Below are positions 45,105 through 56,083 of a stretch of 64,000 bases of DNA, one piece after another; position 1 is the first letter of the stretch, and each line of letters starts with the position of its first letter. The DNA is from Tolypocladium sp. Sup5 PDA-1 (lineage: Eukaryota; Ascomycota; Sordariomycetes; Hypocreales; Ophiocordycipitaceae). A program made the position numbers and the translations under genes. The DNA is taken from positions 248,001-312,000 of the forward strand of contig JPHH03000011.1 in NCBI GenBank assembly GCA_000750105.3, in the 5' to 3' direction. The notes under the pieces were generated by a model. The model worked only from the letters and a program-made list of their open reading frames with translations, made no database searches and was not told the DNA's origin.

Positions 45105-48100
45105 GATGAATGTATTCTGTGTTTGTCGCGAAGGAGGTGATCGCGGGGAGGGGTAAAGGTGAGTGAGGGTGAGAGGGGGGTGTATGAGTGCCTGAAGCCA
45201 CAAAACGACGGACAAAGCGGGTCGCAGTGGAGAGGATGAGAAATGCGGATTCGGGACGAGACGACAATCAGTCGCGATTAAAGATACAGCAAGGGTTTGA
45301 GACGCTTGGTTGTCGTGCGAGATCGTGCGCCCCTTGAGCACCTAGGTGATGGGTACTGGGTATGTATCGCAGGAGGAGCTTGAGGATGACCAGGAGGAGG
45401 CTGGTGGTGGTCGAATAAACGAATGGGCGCAATGCGGGATGTGGCGCGCAGGACGCTGCTGTGGCCGTAGCTGCACGCGCGAGGATTGAAGCAGTCTTCA
45501 GCACTAGGAGCTGGGGTATCCGTACGGAGTAGGTAATTAGAAGGCGGCCCGGATACCAGGGTCGTCGTCGAAGGAGTAGGACGGGACACTGGGCCTCGCT
45601 CCGAGGTCAAAAACGGCGGCGGAGGATGATATGTTTTGGGTAGGTCGGCGTCAGGTACTCGCAGGGCTTGCAGTGTACTGCGTTTTTCTCGGTCCTGTCT
45701 TGGGCAAGCGGCGCCGGGGAGGAGCGTCCGTTCTGGGCTCTGTGCACGGCGATGAGCACAGGTGTGGGTAGGGTAGAGAAGCGCCTCTGCCAAACAACGT
45801 CAGTGGGTGAGGGCGAGCTTGAAGAATTGGCCTCGGCGGGCCGCTGGTGGGGGCCAGCTGTGACGCTGCTGCGTGGCGGTTGGGCCGGCGGGCTGGTGGG
45901 TGACGGAGTGAGGACTGGAGTGAGGTGCGGTGGCACTATTGCGAGATAGTAGGGCACTATCGAAGTGTACTCGTATGAAGTGATGGGGCCCGAGACGGAT
46001 TGCGTGCCAGCGACGGATGAAGGGATGGCGAGAGACGCCGGTGATGGAAGCCAGAGAGTTGTACAGGTGACAAGGCTGTCTATTTCTCTCTTCCTCGTCC
46101 GTCTCTGCGATGGAGGGGTGCCTTGCCCGGGCCCCAACAGCCGAGTCTGCATTGGGTCGCGAGACGTGGGGAATGAAGAGGCCTTTGGGAATGCGTCTTG
46201 CGCCAAAGAACGGCGACTCCTCACCCTCACCCTCTAGTGCTATTCTCCAGCACAACTAGTATGTGCAGGGAGACCAGCAGGGGGGGCCAGACTCCAGGAC
46301 GGCAGCAGGGGGCAGGGCCAGTCAGGGCAGCGGGCAGCGGGCAGAGGATGACCGGATGACGGATGACGGAACGGGGTGAGACGATTTCAGGAGAGGGAGG
46401 GCTTACACACGGTCAGGTCGGGGTTCAAAACGAGAGTCGGTGCGCGACCCGTCTGTCGTCGACGAGAGGCGGCAGCAGGGGCCGAGCAAGAAGAGCAAGA
46501 TGACGACGAGAACGAGACGACTGCCGTTGCAAAGGGTCAGCGACGGGCCGTCGACGTATATTGCAGCGGGCGGGTGAGGGTGTGTCACGCACCGGTGCAG
46601 AGCGTGAGTTGGAGGTTGAAGCGACGTTGGTAGAGTAGAGTCGAGAACTCGAGTTGTTGTCTCTTCTCCCCGTGCAGTTGGTTGACCCATCCCATCGGTC
46701 GGTGCAAGCACTTTCCATTTTGCACTGGACGTCCCCTGCTCCCCCTGCCCTGCCCGACCTTGCCGACCCCTCGGCGGGGCGCGAACCCATTACGTCGACA
46801 GGGGAAGCACGGCCGGTTACATCATTGGACCCCTCCATGGCTCCCAGTCTCCCAGTCCAGTCTCCCAATCTCCCACCCACATCCATGGCCACGCCACTTG
46901 GACCACGTCTCCAGCACAGACGGAGGCACTTTGACTGCAGCCGGTGAGCTGGTGCTGGCACTCGCGCCCTGGGCCAGTCACGCTCGCCCTCCCCAGCCCG
47001 CCTATCGGATCCAGGCGGGATGATCATTGCCCCCATCGACGCCGCTGCCATTCTGGACCTGTCCCCAGCGAACGGCCGCGCTCGCGAGCCCTCCACAACA
47101 GCTGCCACAGAGGCCCCTGTGCACCCACCAGTCCATCACGCACAAGGATGAAGAATCCGGACCGCCGGGCACGCGGCTGGCTGCCACCGGCGCTAACAGC
47201 CCAACATCAAGAAGCCGCAAGCACACGCCAGCTGTCTTTTGCTCTCGTGACACCTGCGAGCTGTGCTCTGTGCTCTGAGCTCCCCTCTCCACCCATCCAC
47301 GGGCTTTTCTGGAACACCGTCGACCGTGCTTCGTGCAACAAGACAACTCTCGCAGCGCTCGCTCACGGGTTACGGGTTAATATGCACCGCAGCTGTATGC
47401 TTCCATGGAACAACACCTGTGGCACCAACCGCCTCGACCAACTGCAACCACGAGCAATAATCACTCAGATAATCTCCGTCATTCTGCTGCCTGCCCTGCC
47501 GAAGCTCCGTCGAACCATGTAACTGGCCACGTCCGTCGTCGAGCTGATCCCACTTCATCGTTCCCAAACGGGGCCAAGATCGCCGCCCGCCAAATCCCAT
47601 CGCGTCGAGCAGCGCCGTGTGACCGGTTTGCGGAGGAGACGATTGTTGGTGCTCGCACCTCGTGGAAGGTCTTCTCCCGCTGGAGTCACTGGCACTCGAA
47701 AGGGACCAAGCAAGGGGGACTCAACGCCAGCGCCAAGGGCATTTAAACTCTGATGTCGTCGAAACAGCTCATGAGGCTGTATCTAGTGGCATGCTTTCCG
47801 TTTAGTACAGCTTCTGCCTTGTTGCCGTTGCTCGTATCGTCCCACTCGCACCGCTTGTCCTCTCATGCAGGGACCTTAAAAACGCCCTTTTTATTAATAT
47901 GTACAGTCGCAGCCCGTCTCTTCATCACACAAGCAGACACTGTGCTTCCATGAATGGCATGTTTGGAGCCGGATCCAGCGCCGCGAAAACGCAAGACGTT
48001 GCTCGACTGCGCTCCGAACGTCGGGGGATTTGCAAGCCCAGCCTTCCCTCGTGCAGCAGCGAACGTCATATTGCTTCTGGGAACCACCCTCACGCGTCAT

Positions 48101-49051
48101 CCAGCGCTCCGTCCAAAGTTCTAGACCTTTTCCTATCCTACCATCTCGCCGATGGCCGCAGCGACGACACGACACAGCAAGGCCCGGCTGAGAATCGAGA
48201 TCCAGAAGCTCAGACTGGATATTTGGCGCGCACAGTCGACTGTGTGAGGCTTCTCTGTGGCTTCTCAACGAGGAGAGAGGGCCCCGACGCCGTTTGCTGT
48301 CATCTGGCACTACGGGTTTTGGCTTGGGGCCGTTTCCCCACTTCGCCGCCCGCCAAGGAACGCCGAAATGAATCCGTGCAACCGTCTGCCGGGAATTTGG
48401 ATCGACGGTGCCGGCGTGGCGATCCCAGTATCGGTGCGGGTGCTGCGATCATCGATGGCTGGTCCTGGCGCAGCGCGCTGAAGCTGCCCAACTCTTTCTA
48501 CGCGCCAAGGCCGAGGTTTCCCCAAGGTGAGGTAAGCTTGGGAGAGATGATGGGTTGTCGATATGGCTTCGCTCCTGCGCGTGGCTGTGGACTGTGAAGA
48601 CCAGACAGAGTGACAACTGTTCCGGCCTCGTGCTCTAAATCTTGGATTGGAAGCTGACAGAAGCTGACAAGCGCACCGTCCCGGATTTTGCAACCTGTGA
48701 GAACAACACGTTTTCTCCGGACTCGAAGCCGTAGCATTCTCCGAGCGGATGTGTACTAAAGAGGGAAGCGAGCACGGCTGTGTCGACCGACCGCTCCTCA
48801 CGATCGATCTAATATCACGACGTTTGAGTGTCATCACCAGCGGCTAGGCACGGCAGCCAAATGTAGGACAGCAGCAGAACACTGCAAGATGGAAGACGGC
48901 CGGCAGTTCGTTGCCATTCGTCTCCAACATATCATTATTATTATAACACAACAAATGCACAGGCCCAGCGCCAGCCTCTTTTCCAGGCTGACATGCAGCT
49001 TCGCCAATAGACGTAAAGCCGTTGATTCTCCCCGTACTCCGTATTGCAAAA
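45105..49051. other. Long gene-free stretch of 4 kb
   Basis: Open frames up to about 230 codons occur on both strands but none resembles a protein family, and they overlap. The left part is the YPD1 promoter. The right part is the 3' side of the DUF3984-type gene. I see no tRNA, repeat array or transposon end. Confidence 0.5.
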
Positions 49052-50143
49052 TTAAAAGACAACCTTGGAGGCCACGCTCAGCAGCCAAGCAGCATCCTTC
49101 CACCCGCCCTCGTTCGTCGCAGGAGGCGGCATCCGTTCCAGCGGCGGCGCGTTGGACACGCCCTCAAAGTGTCGGCCCGACCACCCACTGCGCCCCGGCC
49201 GCGCCAGGTCCTGCTCCGCAAACGACTCGTCGTCGTCTTCGTCGTCGGACTCCTCTCCGTTCTCGTCCACGGAGAAGAGCGACCAGCCGATGACGTTGCT
49301 GATCCACGAGCCCTGGCCCGAGTGCCCGCGACGGACGAGTCGCCGCACGGCGGCCTCGTCTTCCTGCGTCGTGTCGCGCTCGAGCTCCTCGAGCCTCTCG
49401 TCGAGGTTGACAAAGTCGGGCCCCGCGATGCTGGCTTCCTGGCTGGGGAAATAGGAGCCGTCGCCGCCGGCGTGGTCGAGCGGGGTGCCCAGGTGGCTGC
49501 GGTTCTCGCCCATGCTGTGCGATCGGCTGTTGAAGCGGCTGGGGAACTTGCTGCCGTTGGGCGTGGCGTCGTCGTCGGCGAGGGCAGAGCTGCCGCGTCG
49601 GCTGGCGAGGCGTTCACGGGCGAGCTCCTGCTCAAACGCCTCCTCCTCGGCGTCGTGCATGCCGGTGAGGCTCGTGGAGCTCTGCCTCGAGACGAGCCAG
49701 GCCTGGCCCTTGTACTCCCTCGCCTCGGAGCTCATCAGCGCGCCCGTCCGCAGCAGCCAATCGCTGTCATTCCGGTCCTTGGGGCCCAGCAGGCCGTCAT
49801 CCCTCCGCCTCCTGGGCGTCGCGGTGCCGGACGCGGGCTTCCTCGCGAGGTGCGACGAGGACTTGCTCTTGGTGATGGGGCCGCTGGGCGCGGACGGGTT
49901 GCGGACGTGCGAGCGCGAGCGCGAGGGGGTCGCGGAGCGGGAGAGGAGGCGCGGCGTCGTCGGGGCGGATTTGCCCTGCAGGTAGGACCCGGTGCTGCGC
50001 GGGGGCTGGGGGTCGGGGAAGTCGTCGCTGTCGTTGAGGGGGAGCTTGACGGTCAGCGGCGCGAGCGAGAGGTGGTTGATGTTTGTCGAGGAGCGGTTCT
50101 TGCGCCGGGCGCGGTCGGAGTGCTGGTTGTAGGCGACGTCCAT
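49052..50143 (-). CDS. DUF3984-type fungal protein
   Basis: Intronless, 363 residues from the ATG at 50143; the frame is open upstream but begins there with a TTG, so I use the internal ATG. The start, MDVAYNQHSDRARRKNRSST, then NHLSLAPLTVKLPL and SYLQGKSAPTTPRLLSRSA, are the hallmark of the DUF3984 fungal family as I remember it. The middle is Ser/Arg-rich and disordered. A second conserved-looking block is TGALMSSEAREYKGQAWLVS and, later, GSWISNVIGWSLFSVDENGE, followed by an acidic stretch. No membrane segment or signal is seen. Function unknown. Confidence 0.78.
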   Translation of the reverse strand: MDVAYNQHSDRARRKNRSSTNINHLSLAPLTVKLPLNDSDDFPDPQPPRSTGSYLQGKSAPTTPRLLSRSATPSRSRSHVRNPSAPSGPITKSKSSSHLARKPASGTATPRRRRDDGLLGPKDRNDSDWLLRTGALMSSEAREYKGQAWLVSRQSSTSLTGMHDAEEEAFEQELARERLASRRGSSALADDDATPNGSKFPSRFNSRSHSMGENRSHLGTPLDHAGGDGSYFPSQEASIAGPDFVNLDERLEELERDTTQEDEAAVRRLVRRGHSGQGSWISNVIGWSLFSVDENGEESDDEDDDESFAEQDLARPGRSGWSGRHFEGVSNAPPLERMPPPATNEGGWKDAAWLLSVASKVVF

Positions 50144-51331
50144 GATAAGGCCGAGGCGCGATAAGGCGCTGGCGACGATGCGGATTTCAGTGTTCTCGCC
50201 GTCGCCTTGCGATTGCAATGCCCGACAAAGCTGGAGGACGGCCAAAATCGCACAGGCACTTGATGCTCGCAGCGGAGAGGGAGGAGGAGACGAGGGAAAT
50301 CGCGAGCCGGATCGGGTGGTTGGTTGGTTCAGGTTGGCAGCTCGGCACGGGACATGGCGCCTGTTATAGCTGGGAGGCTTTACGAGGATTCCAGGTTGGT
50401 ATAGCTGGAGGGGGCGGCAAAAAGCAGCGGCGCCTCCCTACCCTACCTAAGCCGAGGCCGAGGTTGACCAGGGTTGGAACAAGAACAAAGATGCCTCTTA
50501 CACATCGGGCATCCCGAGGGCTATCGCGACATCGGTATCACGAGATTCGAGACTCCAAAAACGGTCACTTGCGATGTTTCTCATCTGTCGACGATGGAGT
50601 CATGCGACGGGGTTTCTGTTCCCAGCAAGTGACAGTTGCGTGCGATTGGACGTGGCCTGCGAGAGCCCGCTGTCAAAACACCTGACGAGTGACGACAGAA
50701 GACGCAGACGGGACTCTCGAGCCCGCGTCTGCAACCAACTTGCCCCCCCTAGCGTTCCATCCGCCAATGCACGCAAATTTTCAAGCTGCATGGCGCCGCG
50801 GCTGGGGTGGCGAGACGGCTCATGTCATTGCTTTTCGTACATGTACGAAGCACGCGCGCAACAGGGTGTTTTGTTTCCTCGGAACGCGGCTGCGGTCCGT
50901 TTGGCATGTAGGTTCGCCTCGAGCGGCGGCGGCGGCGCTGGTCCCGGTTCCGCCCGTGCGGTCCACCCTGACACGGCACGGAACCGGGTTTTGGCGCTTT
51001 CCAACTTACGGACCGTGGCGGTGCGGGTGACGAGGAGTTGGAAGGTGACAAGACCGAATTGGAGCATGGTCTGGCTTGTCTTCTCGGACTTCTCCCACAT
51101 TTATCATCTGAAAGACTCGCCAGAATAGCGAAGGCCAGGTGTAGGCTTCTCATAAGCAACGCCAGTCATGATTTCGTGGGATAGCACGACAACAATGCCT
51201 CTATATTTAGCAGCTCCTTTCTTTCGTCCAAACACCTATTAACCCGGGGGGTCCCTCTGCATTCAGGCAGCTTACATTAAGAAGTGCTATATTACATCCG
51301 CTATGGGCATTCGGACACCAATGACCGAGAA
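50144..51331. other. Intergenic stretch of 1.2 kb
   Basis: Promoter side of the DUF3984-type gene and 3' side of the LRR-like gene. No gene is recognised. Confidence 0.45.
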
Positions 51332-52921
51332 CTATGTCTCCTTCCAGTCCAAATTCCTCTCAGGGCGTTCCCAAAGGTCGTCTTCCCTGGGATCGTAACC
51401 ATACTGCAACCTCATACTCCCAATCGTTTCATCCACGCCTTTGACTTCCTTCAGCCGGGGCAGCCGCTCGGCCTTTTCCTCCATGAATTCCTTGACGTGT
51501 CTGTCAACGCCCTCATCGCGCCGCTTGATGTATCCATAAATGCACAGATACTCGAGGCTGGGCGGCAGAGCATCGATGAGTCGAAAGGGAGGCTGCTGAG
51601 CGACGGTGTTCGGACGTGCGTTGTTCTCCCCGGAGCCTAGGAGTGCATTCACGTTGATGCTGAGATGGGTCAAGGTTTCAAAGTCGTGGAGCGAGCCGAT
51701 TGTTGCCCCGTATTCCCGCCCATCTGGCTTCTCCGAGGGTGCGTTGCTAACCTCTCTGTCCATACGAAGATAGTCCGCCCCGTAGTCTTTCTCCTCAAGG
51801 GCCGTCCTATCCCAACAATCCGTTTCGTCGTCAATCTCATAACCTTGATAGGAAATGCCAAGATCCAGATCCAGGACCTTGAGTGTCGTCCTGTATTCCA
51901 GAAGAGCCTTGCCAATCGTGCTGGCGAGGACAATGGGACTCCCGCCATCCCTGCTCCAGAGCCCGCCGATGGACAACTTTACATCCTCCAGAACCTTTGG
52001 GATGGATATAATGGTGGCAAATGAGGAGCCGGGAATATCGACGTAGCTCATGTGAATCTTCCTCATATTTCCAGTCCGGGAAATGAAGAACTCTCGGTTG
52101 GCTTGATACTCCTGCACACCCTCCATGACGATGGAATGAATAGCTGGAAGCCGATGAAAGTACTGGAAGTAGTCCAGAAACTCGACCGTCTCATAAAACC
52201 TCTCGTCGACTGGGCCGCCCCCGCTGCCCGTAATAATCTCAACGTGCTTCAGGTTTTGCAGACCAGGTTGGGGCAGCAGACCGTAGTTGGACTTGCGAAG
52301 GTAGTCTTGCAGGACCGAGTCCCAGCCTACGTCTCCCACGTAGAGTGTAGAGATGTTCTTGCAGAGTGACAGGAGGATGGTTGTCGCGGCGAACGCAAAC
52401 TCAGCGATCTCCTTATCGCGTTTGTCAAAGGGTCCGCTCCAGGCGCCCACCAGACTTCGTTTCTGCCATTCCAACGACCGCAGCATCGCGCCCGTGCTGT
52501 CATCTCCAAGGCCCAGCCCCCGGACATGAGCCTCAATAGCGATATGAGCATCGTCGCGGACCGGTTCAGCAGGTTCCGTCTCTTCGACGGGCATGCTGAG
52601 TTCCTCTGAGAAGTAGCACCCTCCACTGCGTCCGCGCCACCGGTGGCCGCTGATCACGACCTCGGTGACGGACTGCGCGAGCGACGGCTGAGCAACATAT
52701 GCGCTGATGAGGGGGTATAAACGGTCGATGTCCTTTCTGTCCGTGATTCGGATTCGCTGGAACGTTACGGGCGGGCTCACTGTGGAGTCTGCATGGAGCT
52801 GTGGCGAAGCCAAATGGTTCATGAGGCCGCCGGGACCTTGAATGGGTTGAGACTGCGAGAAGCAAGGCCTGGCAAAAAGACAGATGGCGCGTGCGAGGCT
52901 CAATGCCCTTCGTGGGTTCAT
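51332..52921 (-). CDS. LRR-like fungal protein, F-box not evident
   Basis: Intronless, 529 residues, ATG at 52921. Short alternating strand-helix units typical of degenerate leucine-rich repeats recur: LAQSVTEVVISGHRW, CKNISTLYVGDVGW, LQNLKHVEIITG, MRKIHMSYVDIPGS, VLEDVKLSIGGLW, TLKVLDLDLGISYQG, FETLTHLSINVNALLG and SLEYLCIYGYI. Fungal proteins of this kind usually begin with an F-box; here the first 50 residues (MNPRRALSLARAICLFARP and a Ser/Gln/Pro stretch) do not show one. The N-terminus may be misplaced or the F-box lost. Members act, where known, as ubiquitin-ligase adaptors; no role is shown here. Confidence 0.72.
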   Translation of the reverse strand: MNPRRALSLARAICLFARPCFSQSQPIQGPGGLMNHLASPQLHADSTVSPPVTFQRIRITDRKDIDRLYPLISAYVAQPSLAQSVTEVVISGHRWRGRSGGCYFSEELSMPVEETEPAEPVRDDAHIAIEAHVRGLGLGDDSTGAMLRSLEWQKRSLVGAWSGPFDKRDKEIAEFAFAATTILLSLCKNISTLYVGDVGWDSVLQDYLRKSNYGLLPQPGLQNLKHVEIITGSGGGPVDERFYETVEFLDYFQYFHRLPAIHSIVMEGVQEYQANREFFISRTGNMRKIHMSYVDIPGSSFATIISIPKVLEDVKLSIGGLWSRDGGSPIVLASTIGKALLEYRTTLKVLDLDLGISYQGYEIDDETDCWDRTALEEKDYGADYLRMDREVSNAPSEKPDGREYGATIGSLHDFETLTHLSINVNALLGSGENNARPNTVAQQPPFRLIDALPPSLEYLCIYGYIKRRDEGVDRHVKEFMEEKAERLPRLKEVKGVDETIGSMRLQYGYDPREDDLWERPERNLDWKET

Positions 52922-53572
52922 GCTGCCTGAATGGCGAGAGGTGATCTGTTGAGGCCGTCCAGTTTTGAACTTCGGACGGTTCGCCCCAGAGTAGGCAGCA
53001 ACAAGTCACGTGGGTCGGTTAATTTTCCTTGTGGATGTCGAATGGACGACTCGGGTCAGTTGTCTACCTTCCATGGCATAAGACTCATTTGATGTGTGGA
53101 TTTGGTGTTTGTGATGGAGGTTTGGTGTTGTTCTAGTATTCAGGGCGGTTGCTAGTAGCTGGCGTGGGAGATGGGTACTACCAGCAACTAGGTAGTGACT
53201 AGAGGAAGTCGGTTCCCACTGGGCCGAGCACGTCCTCTCTCCCTTGTATACCCGTTCAGATCGATCATCCTCAACAGCACTACGCCCATTTGGAAGAGAA
53301 AGAGCCTATGTGAGCTCATGTGAAGGACGATTGATGTAACACAACGACAAATATGCATTAAATTTTCCTGCCTTCGCCCAACGCCTTCCTAACAGACAAT
53401 GTGGCCGCACTTGGTATGTCGTCTATAGAAACCCCCGTCCAGTCTAGTTCGTGAACCCGATTCGTTACAGAAGTGAAATATTTACAGTGCACGGATTCCC
53501 TGCTGCCGTGGCCGTTCAAAGGCCTAGGACGACTTCTCGGATTCCCAACTTCGGCATAACCCGAGTTTTGGT
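52922..53572. other. Intergenic, nothing recognised
   Basis: Upstream flank of the LRR-like gene and 3' flank of the SGNH hydrolase gene. No gene or repeat is seen. Confidence 0.45.
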
Positions 53573-54628
53573 TCAAGACCACATGCCCAGAGCCGTAAGT
53601 GCCGTAAACACCATCAGCAGGCTCTTGTTGATGCGCGTATTCTCGCTGCCAGAGGTTCGGTCCGGGTTAGGTCCCACGGGCGCCTGGATCCAGTCTCGCG
53701 GAACCTGCGCGATAAAGTCGGACCAGTAGTCGCCCATCAAGCGGTACCCCTGGTTCGTCGGGTGGATGCAGTCTCGGAGCTGCGACGTGGGAAAGGACGT
53801 AAAGTTCGCGGCGAGGACGTGGTGGCCGTCATCGAGGCGCCGCTGGACAGCGCCGGGGATCAGGCTCTGGAACTCGTGCGTCGCGGGCGACTGCGCCGGG
53901 TCGCAGGTGTCGATGATCATGGCGACGAGGATGACGGCGTCGGGGCATGCCTCGATCATCTGGTCGATGAGGGTGCCCAGGCGAGTGACGGCGTCATGAG
54001 GGTCGTTGCCTTCTACTGAGATGGCATGGTTCGGATTCATGTCGTTCGTACCGGCGTGCAGGAGAATAATGTTCGGCCTCTGCTTCAAGGACGGCTCAAT
54101 CTCATCCGAAATGTACTTGATGGTCTTGCCGGGCCATCCAGCCTGGTGAGCCTTGGCGTCAGTGAGACGATACATCACAGAATGAATGGTAAAATCAGTG
54201 GACGTACAAAGTATCCGTCGCTCATCGTCCCGTCAGTAGTCACTGTTCCAGCAAAGGTAACGCTGTCCTCTGAGGCACGGTGTCAGTCGCACGCCGCTTC
54301 GCAGTGTCTCTCACAAGGCAGCGAACTCACTAGACAGGTCGTCTCGCAGCTGGAGCCGGTAGCCATTGCCATCTCCTCCGTCGGTGTCGCTCAAGGTTCC
54401 AAGAGTAATGGAATCGCCAGCGCAGAGAATACGTAGCTCAGTGCCCTGCTTGATGGCCTTGCCCACGGCGAGATCCAACTTTTCCGATGGGTTGAGAACC
54501 CCCGGCGTGGCATTTGCCCTCGCGACCCGTCCGTGGTCTACATTGTCGGAGAGGATGACTTGTTTCGGCGAGGCAGCGGCGGCGAGCCCGAGGAGGCAGA
54601 GACCGATGGTTATCGCGGAGGCCCTCAT
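53573..54628 (-). CDS. Secreted SGNH (GDSL) hydrolase, probably GPI-anchored
   Basis: The model joins 54628-54331, 54269-54208 and 54142-53573 (introns 61 and 65 nt) for 309 residues. A signal peptide is clear at 1-19 (MRASAITIGLCLLGLAAAA). The SGNH blocks are in order: GDSITLG with the nucleophile Ser73; GTND with Asn153; and DCIHPTNQGY with Asp244 and His247. The short middle exon supplies SVTFAGTVTTDGTMSDGYF and joins AGWPGKTI in frame. The fold resembles carbohydrate-esterase family 3 and related acyl esterases, so an acetyl or acyl ester on cell-wall or plant polysaccharide is a possible substrate. The C-terminus ends in a hydrophobic stretch (LLMVFTALTALGMWS), which suggests a GPI anchor. 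Confidence 0.85.
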
Positions 54629-56083
54629 GGAGATTGGTGACAGGAGAAGCGCCGTCGACTTTGGGGGAGACTCGACAGAATCGAAGAGAGAGGCTCTTGT
54701 TTAAAACCATGGCGGCTGAACGGGCTTAATACTGGAGCTGTCGCCCGTTCTAGTTTCGTCCGCAGTTGGTTCACGATGGTGAATTGCTGACGATTATCGA
54801 CGCTCGCGCATACTGATCCACTGCCCCCACCGAGTTAGCCAGATGAGCCAGGGGCTTCGTTCGGCCAACACGAGCCAGCATTGTCTTCCTCCAGCTCAGC
54901 TGGGTTCCAATGGGCGTGGAGGGAGTTGTTGGTCGATAGAACTGCGGCTCGGCATAATTAAAGGAATGGAAATCAGGCAAGCAAAGCGAAGCCGACGGGC
55001 AGCTCAAACCGATGGCCTCGGCGGGTGCTACATGCGGCAAGGCGAGGCGAGGCGGGAAGCGAAGCGATGCAATGCGACGATGCGCAACGTCAAGTGTCAA
55101 GATGCTCATGCACGCAACCCGACGCCTCAGCGGCTGACTGGGGGGCCCTGCCTCCCGCACCAGCCTCCCGTCCACCGCAAATCTCTCATCAGCCATGCAC
55201 GATGCTCGCACGAGAAGAGAGGTTTACTCTACGAGCCGAGAATCGTTCACGACGGGACTGAAGGAGGGGCTCGTGGCAAGTCGACCATTGTTTTTTTTTT
55301 TTAATTTACAGGGCAAGTTGGACGGCTTATGTTGCCGCGCTTTGACGCCTGCTTACTCGTACGTCGTCTGTGCTTGCGACCGTCTACGAGTACGGTGAAG
55401 CTTGCGCTGAGGATTCCAAGTCGGGGACTTTGTGCTGTGCTTATCGAGCCGCGCCTGGCCTGTGTTCTCCGTCCTCGTTGCAACTCTGCAGCTGAGGCTT
55501 GCTGGTGCTACCAGTATGCCTCCAGCAGAGCCAGGGAGTGACCTCCCAGGGCCCTTTTTGTGACCATAGACAGCATAGTGATTGCTGGAGTCACTGTGAA
55601 CGGCACCCGGCTTCCTCTTCCCATCTGTTCGTACTTTGTACAATCTTCACATTACACCCTAGCAGACCTCCGAATCTGTCAAAGTAGAGCGTCCTTGTTA
55701 TCAAGATGGTGCATAATTACGGGCCTTAAAACATCCTGGCATGCATTGAGATCAATCTTGAGATCAGTGAGGGCCCGGCAATAACGCGGGCATTTGAGCA
55801 CCTGTTGTGGCAGACAGCTGCTGCACTACCAATGCACGGATCAACTGGGCGACTTGTGCATCGCTAGCGCCAACGTTATGCAAACATCGAACAAAATTTT
55901 GGTCAACTCATTGCACAAGCTGTGGTTGGTTCAAGACTCAAGTGAAGACGCCCAAGGACGACTGCAAATTCGCCTGTGACCAAACGACACCTTCACTCAA
56001 TATTCCGAGGAAATTCTCGGGCCCTCTGGGAGGCCCTCATGCGCTAATCAGGAAAAGGTCTGCACTGAGCCGCCGCAGCCGCG
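54629..56083. other. Divergent intergenic region, hydrolase and ELP1
   Basis: About 1.45 kb containing both promoters. An A/T homopolymer run lies near 55290-55302. No gene is recognised. Confidence 0.45.

Noticed and set aside
47899..48597. 232-codon open frame on +
   Set aside because: No family resemblance; overlapping frames of similar quality lie on the other strand.
49022..50164. 380-codon open frame on + over the DUF3984-type gene
   Set aside because: Antisense to a better supported gene; low-complexity Val/Ala/Gly/Arg composition.
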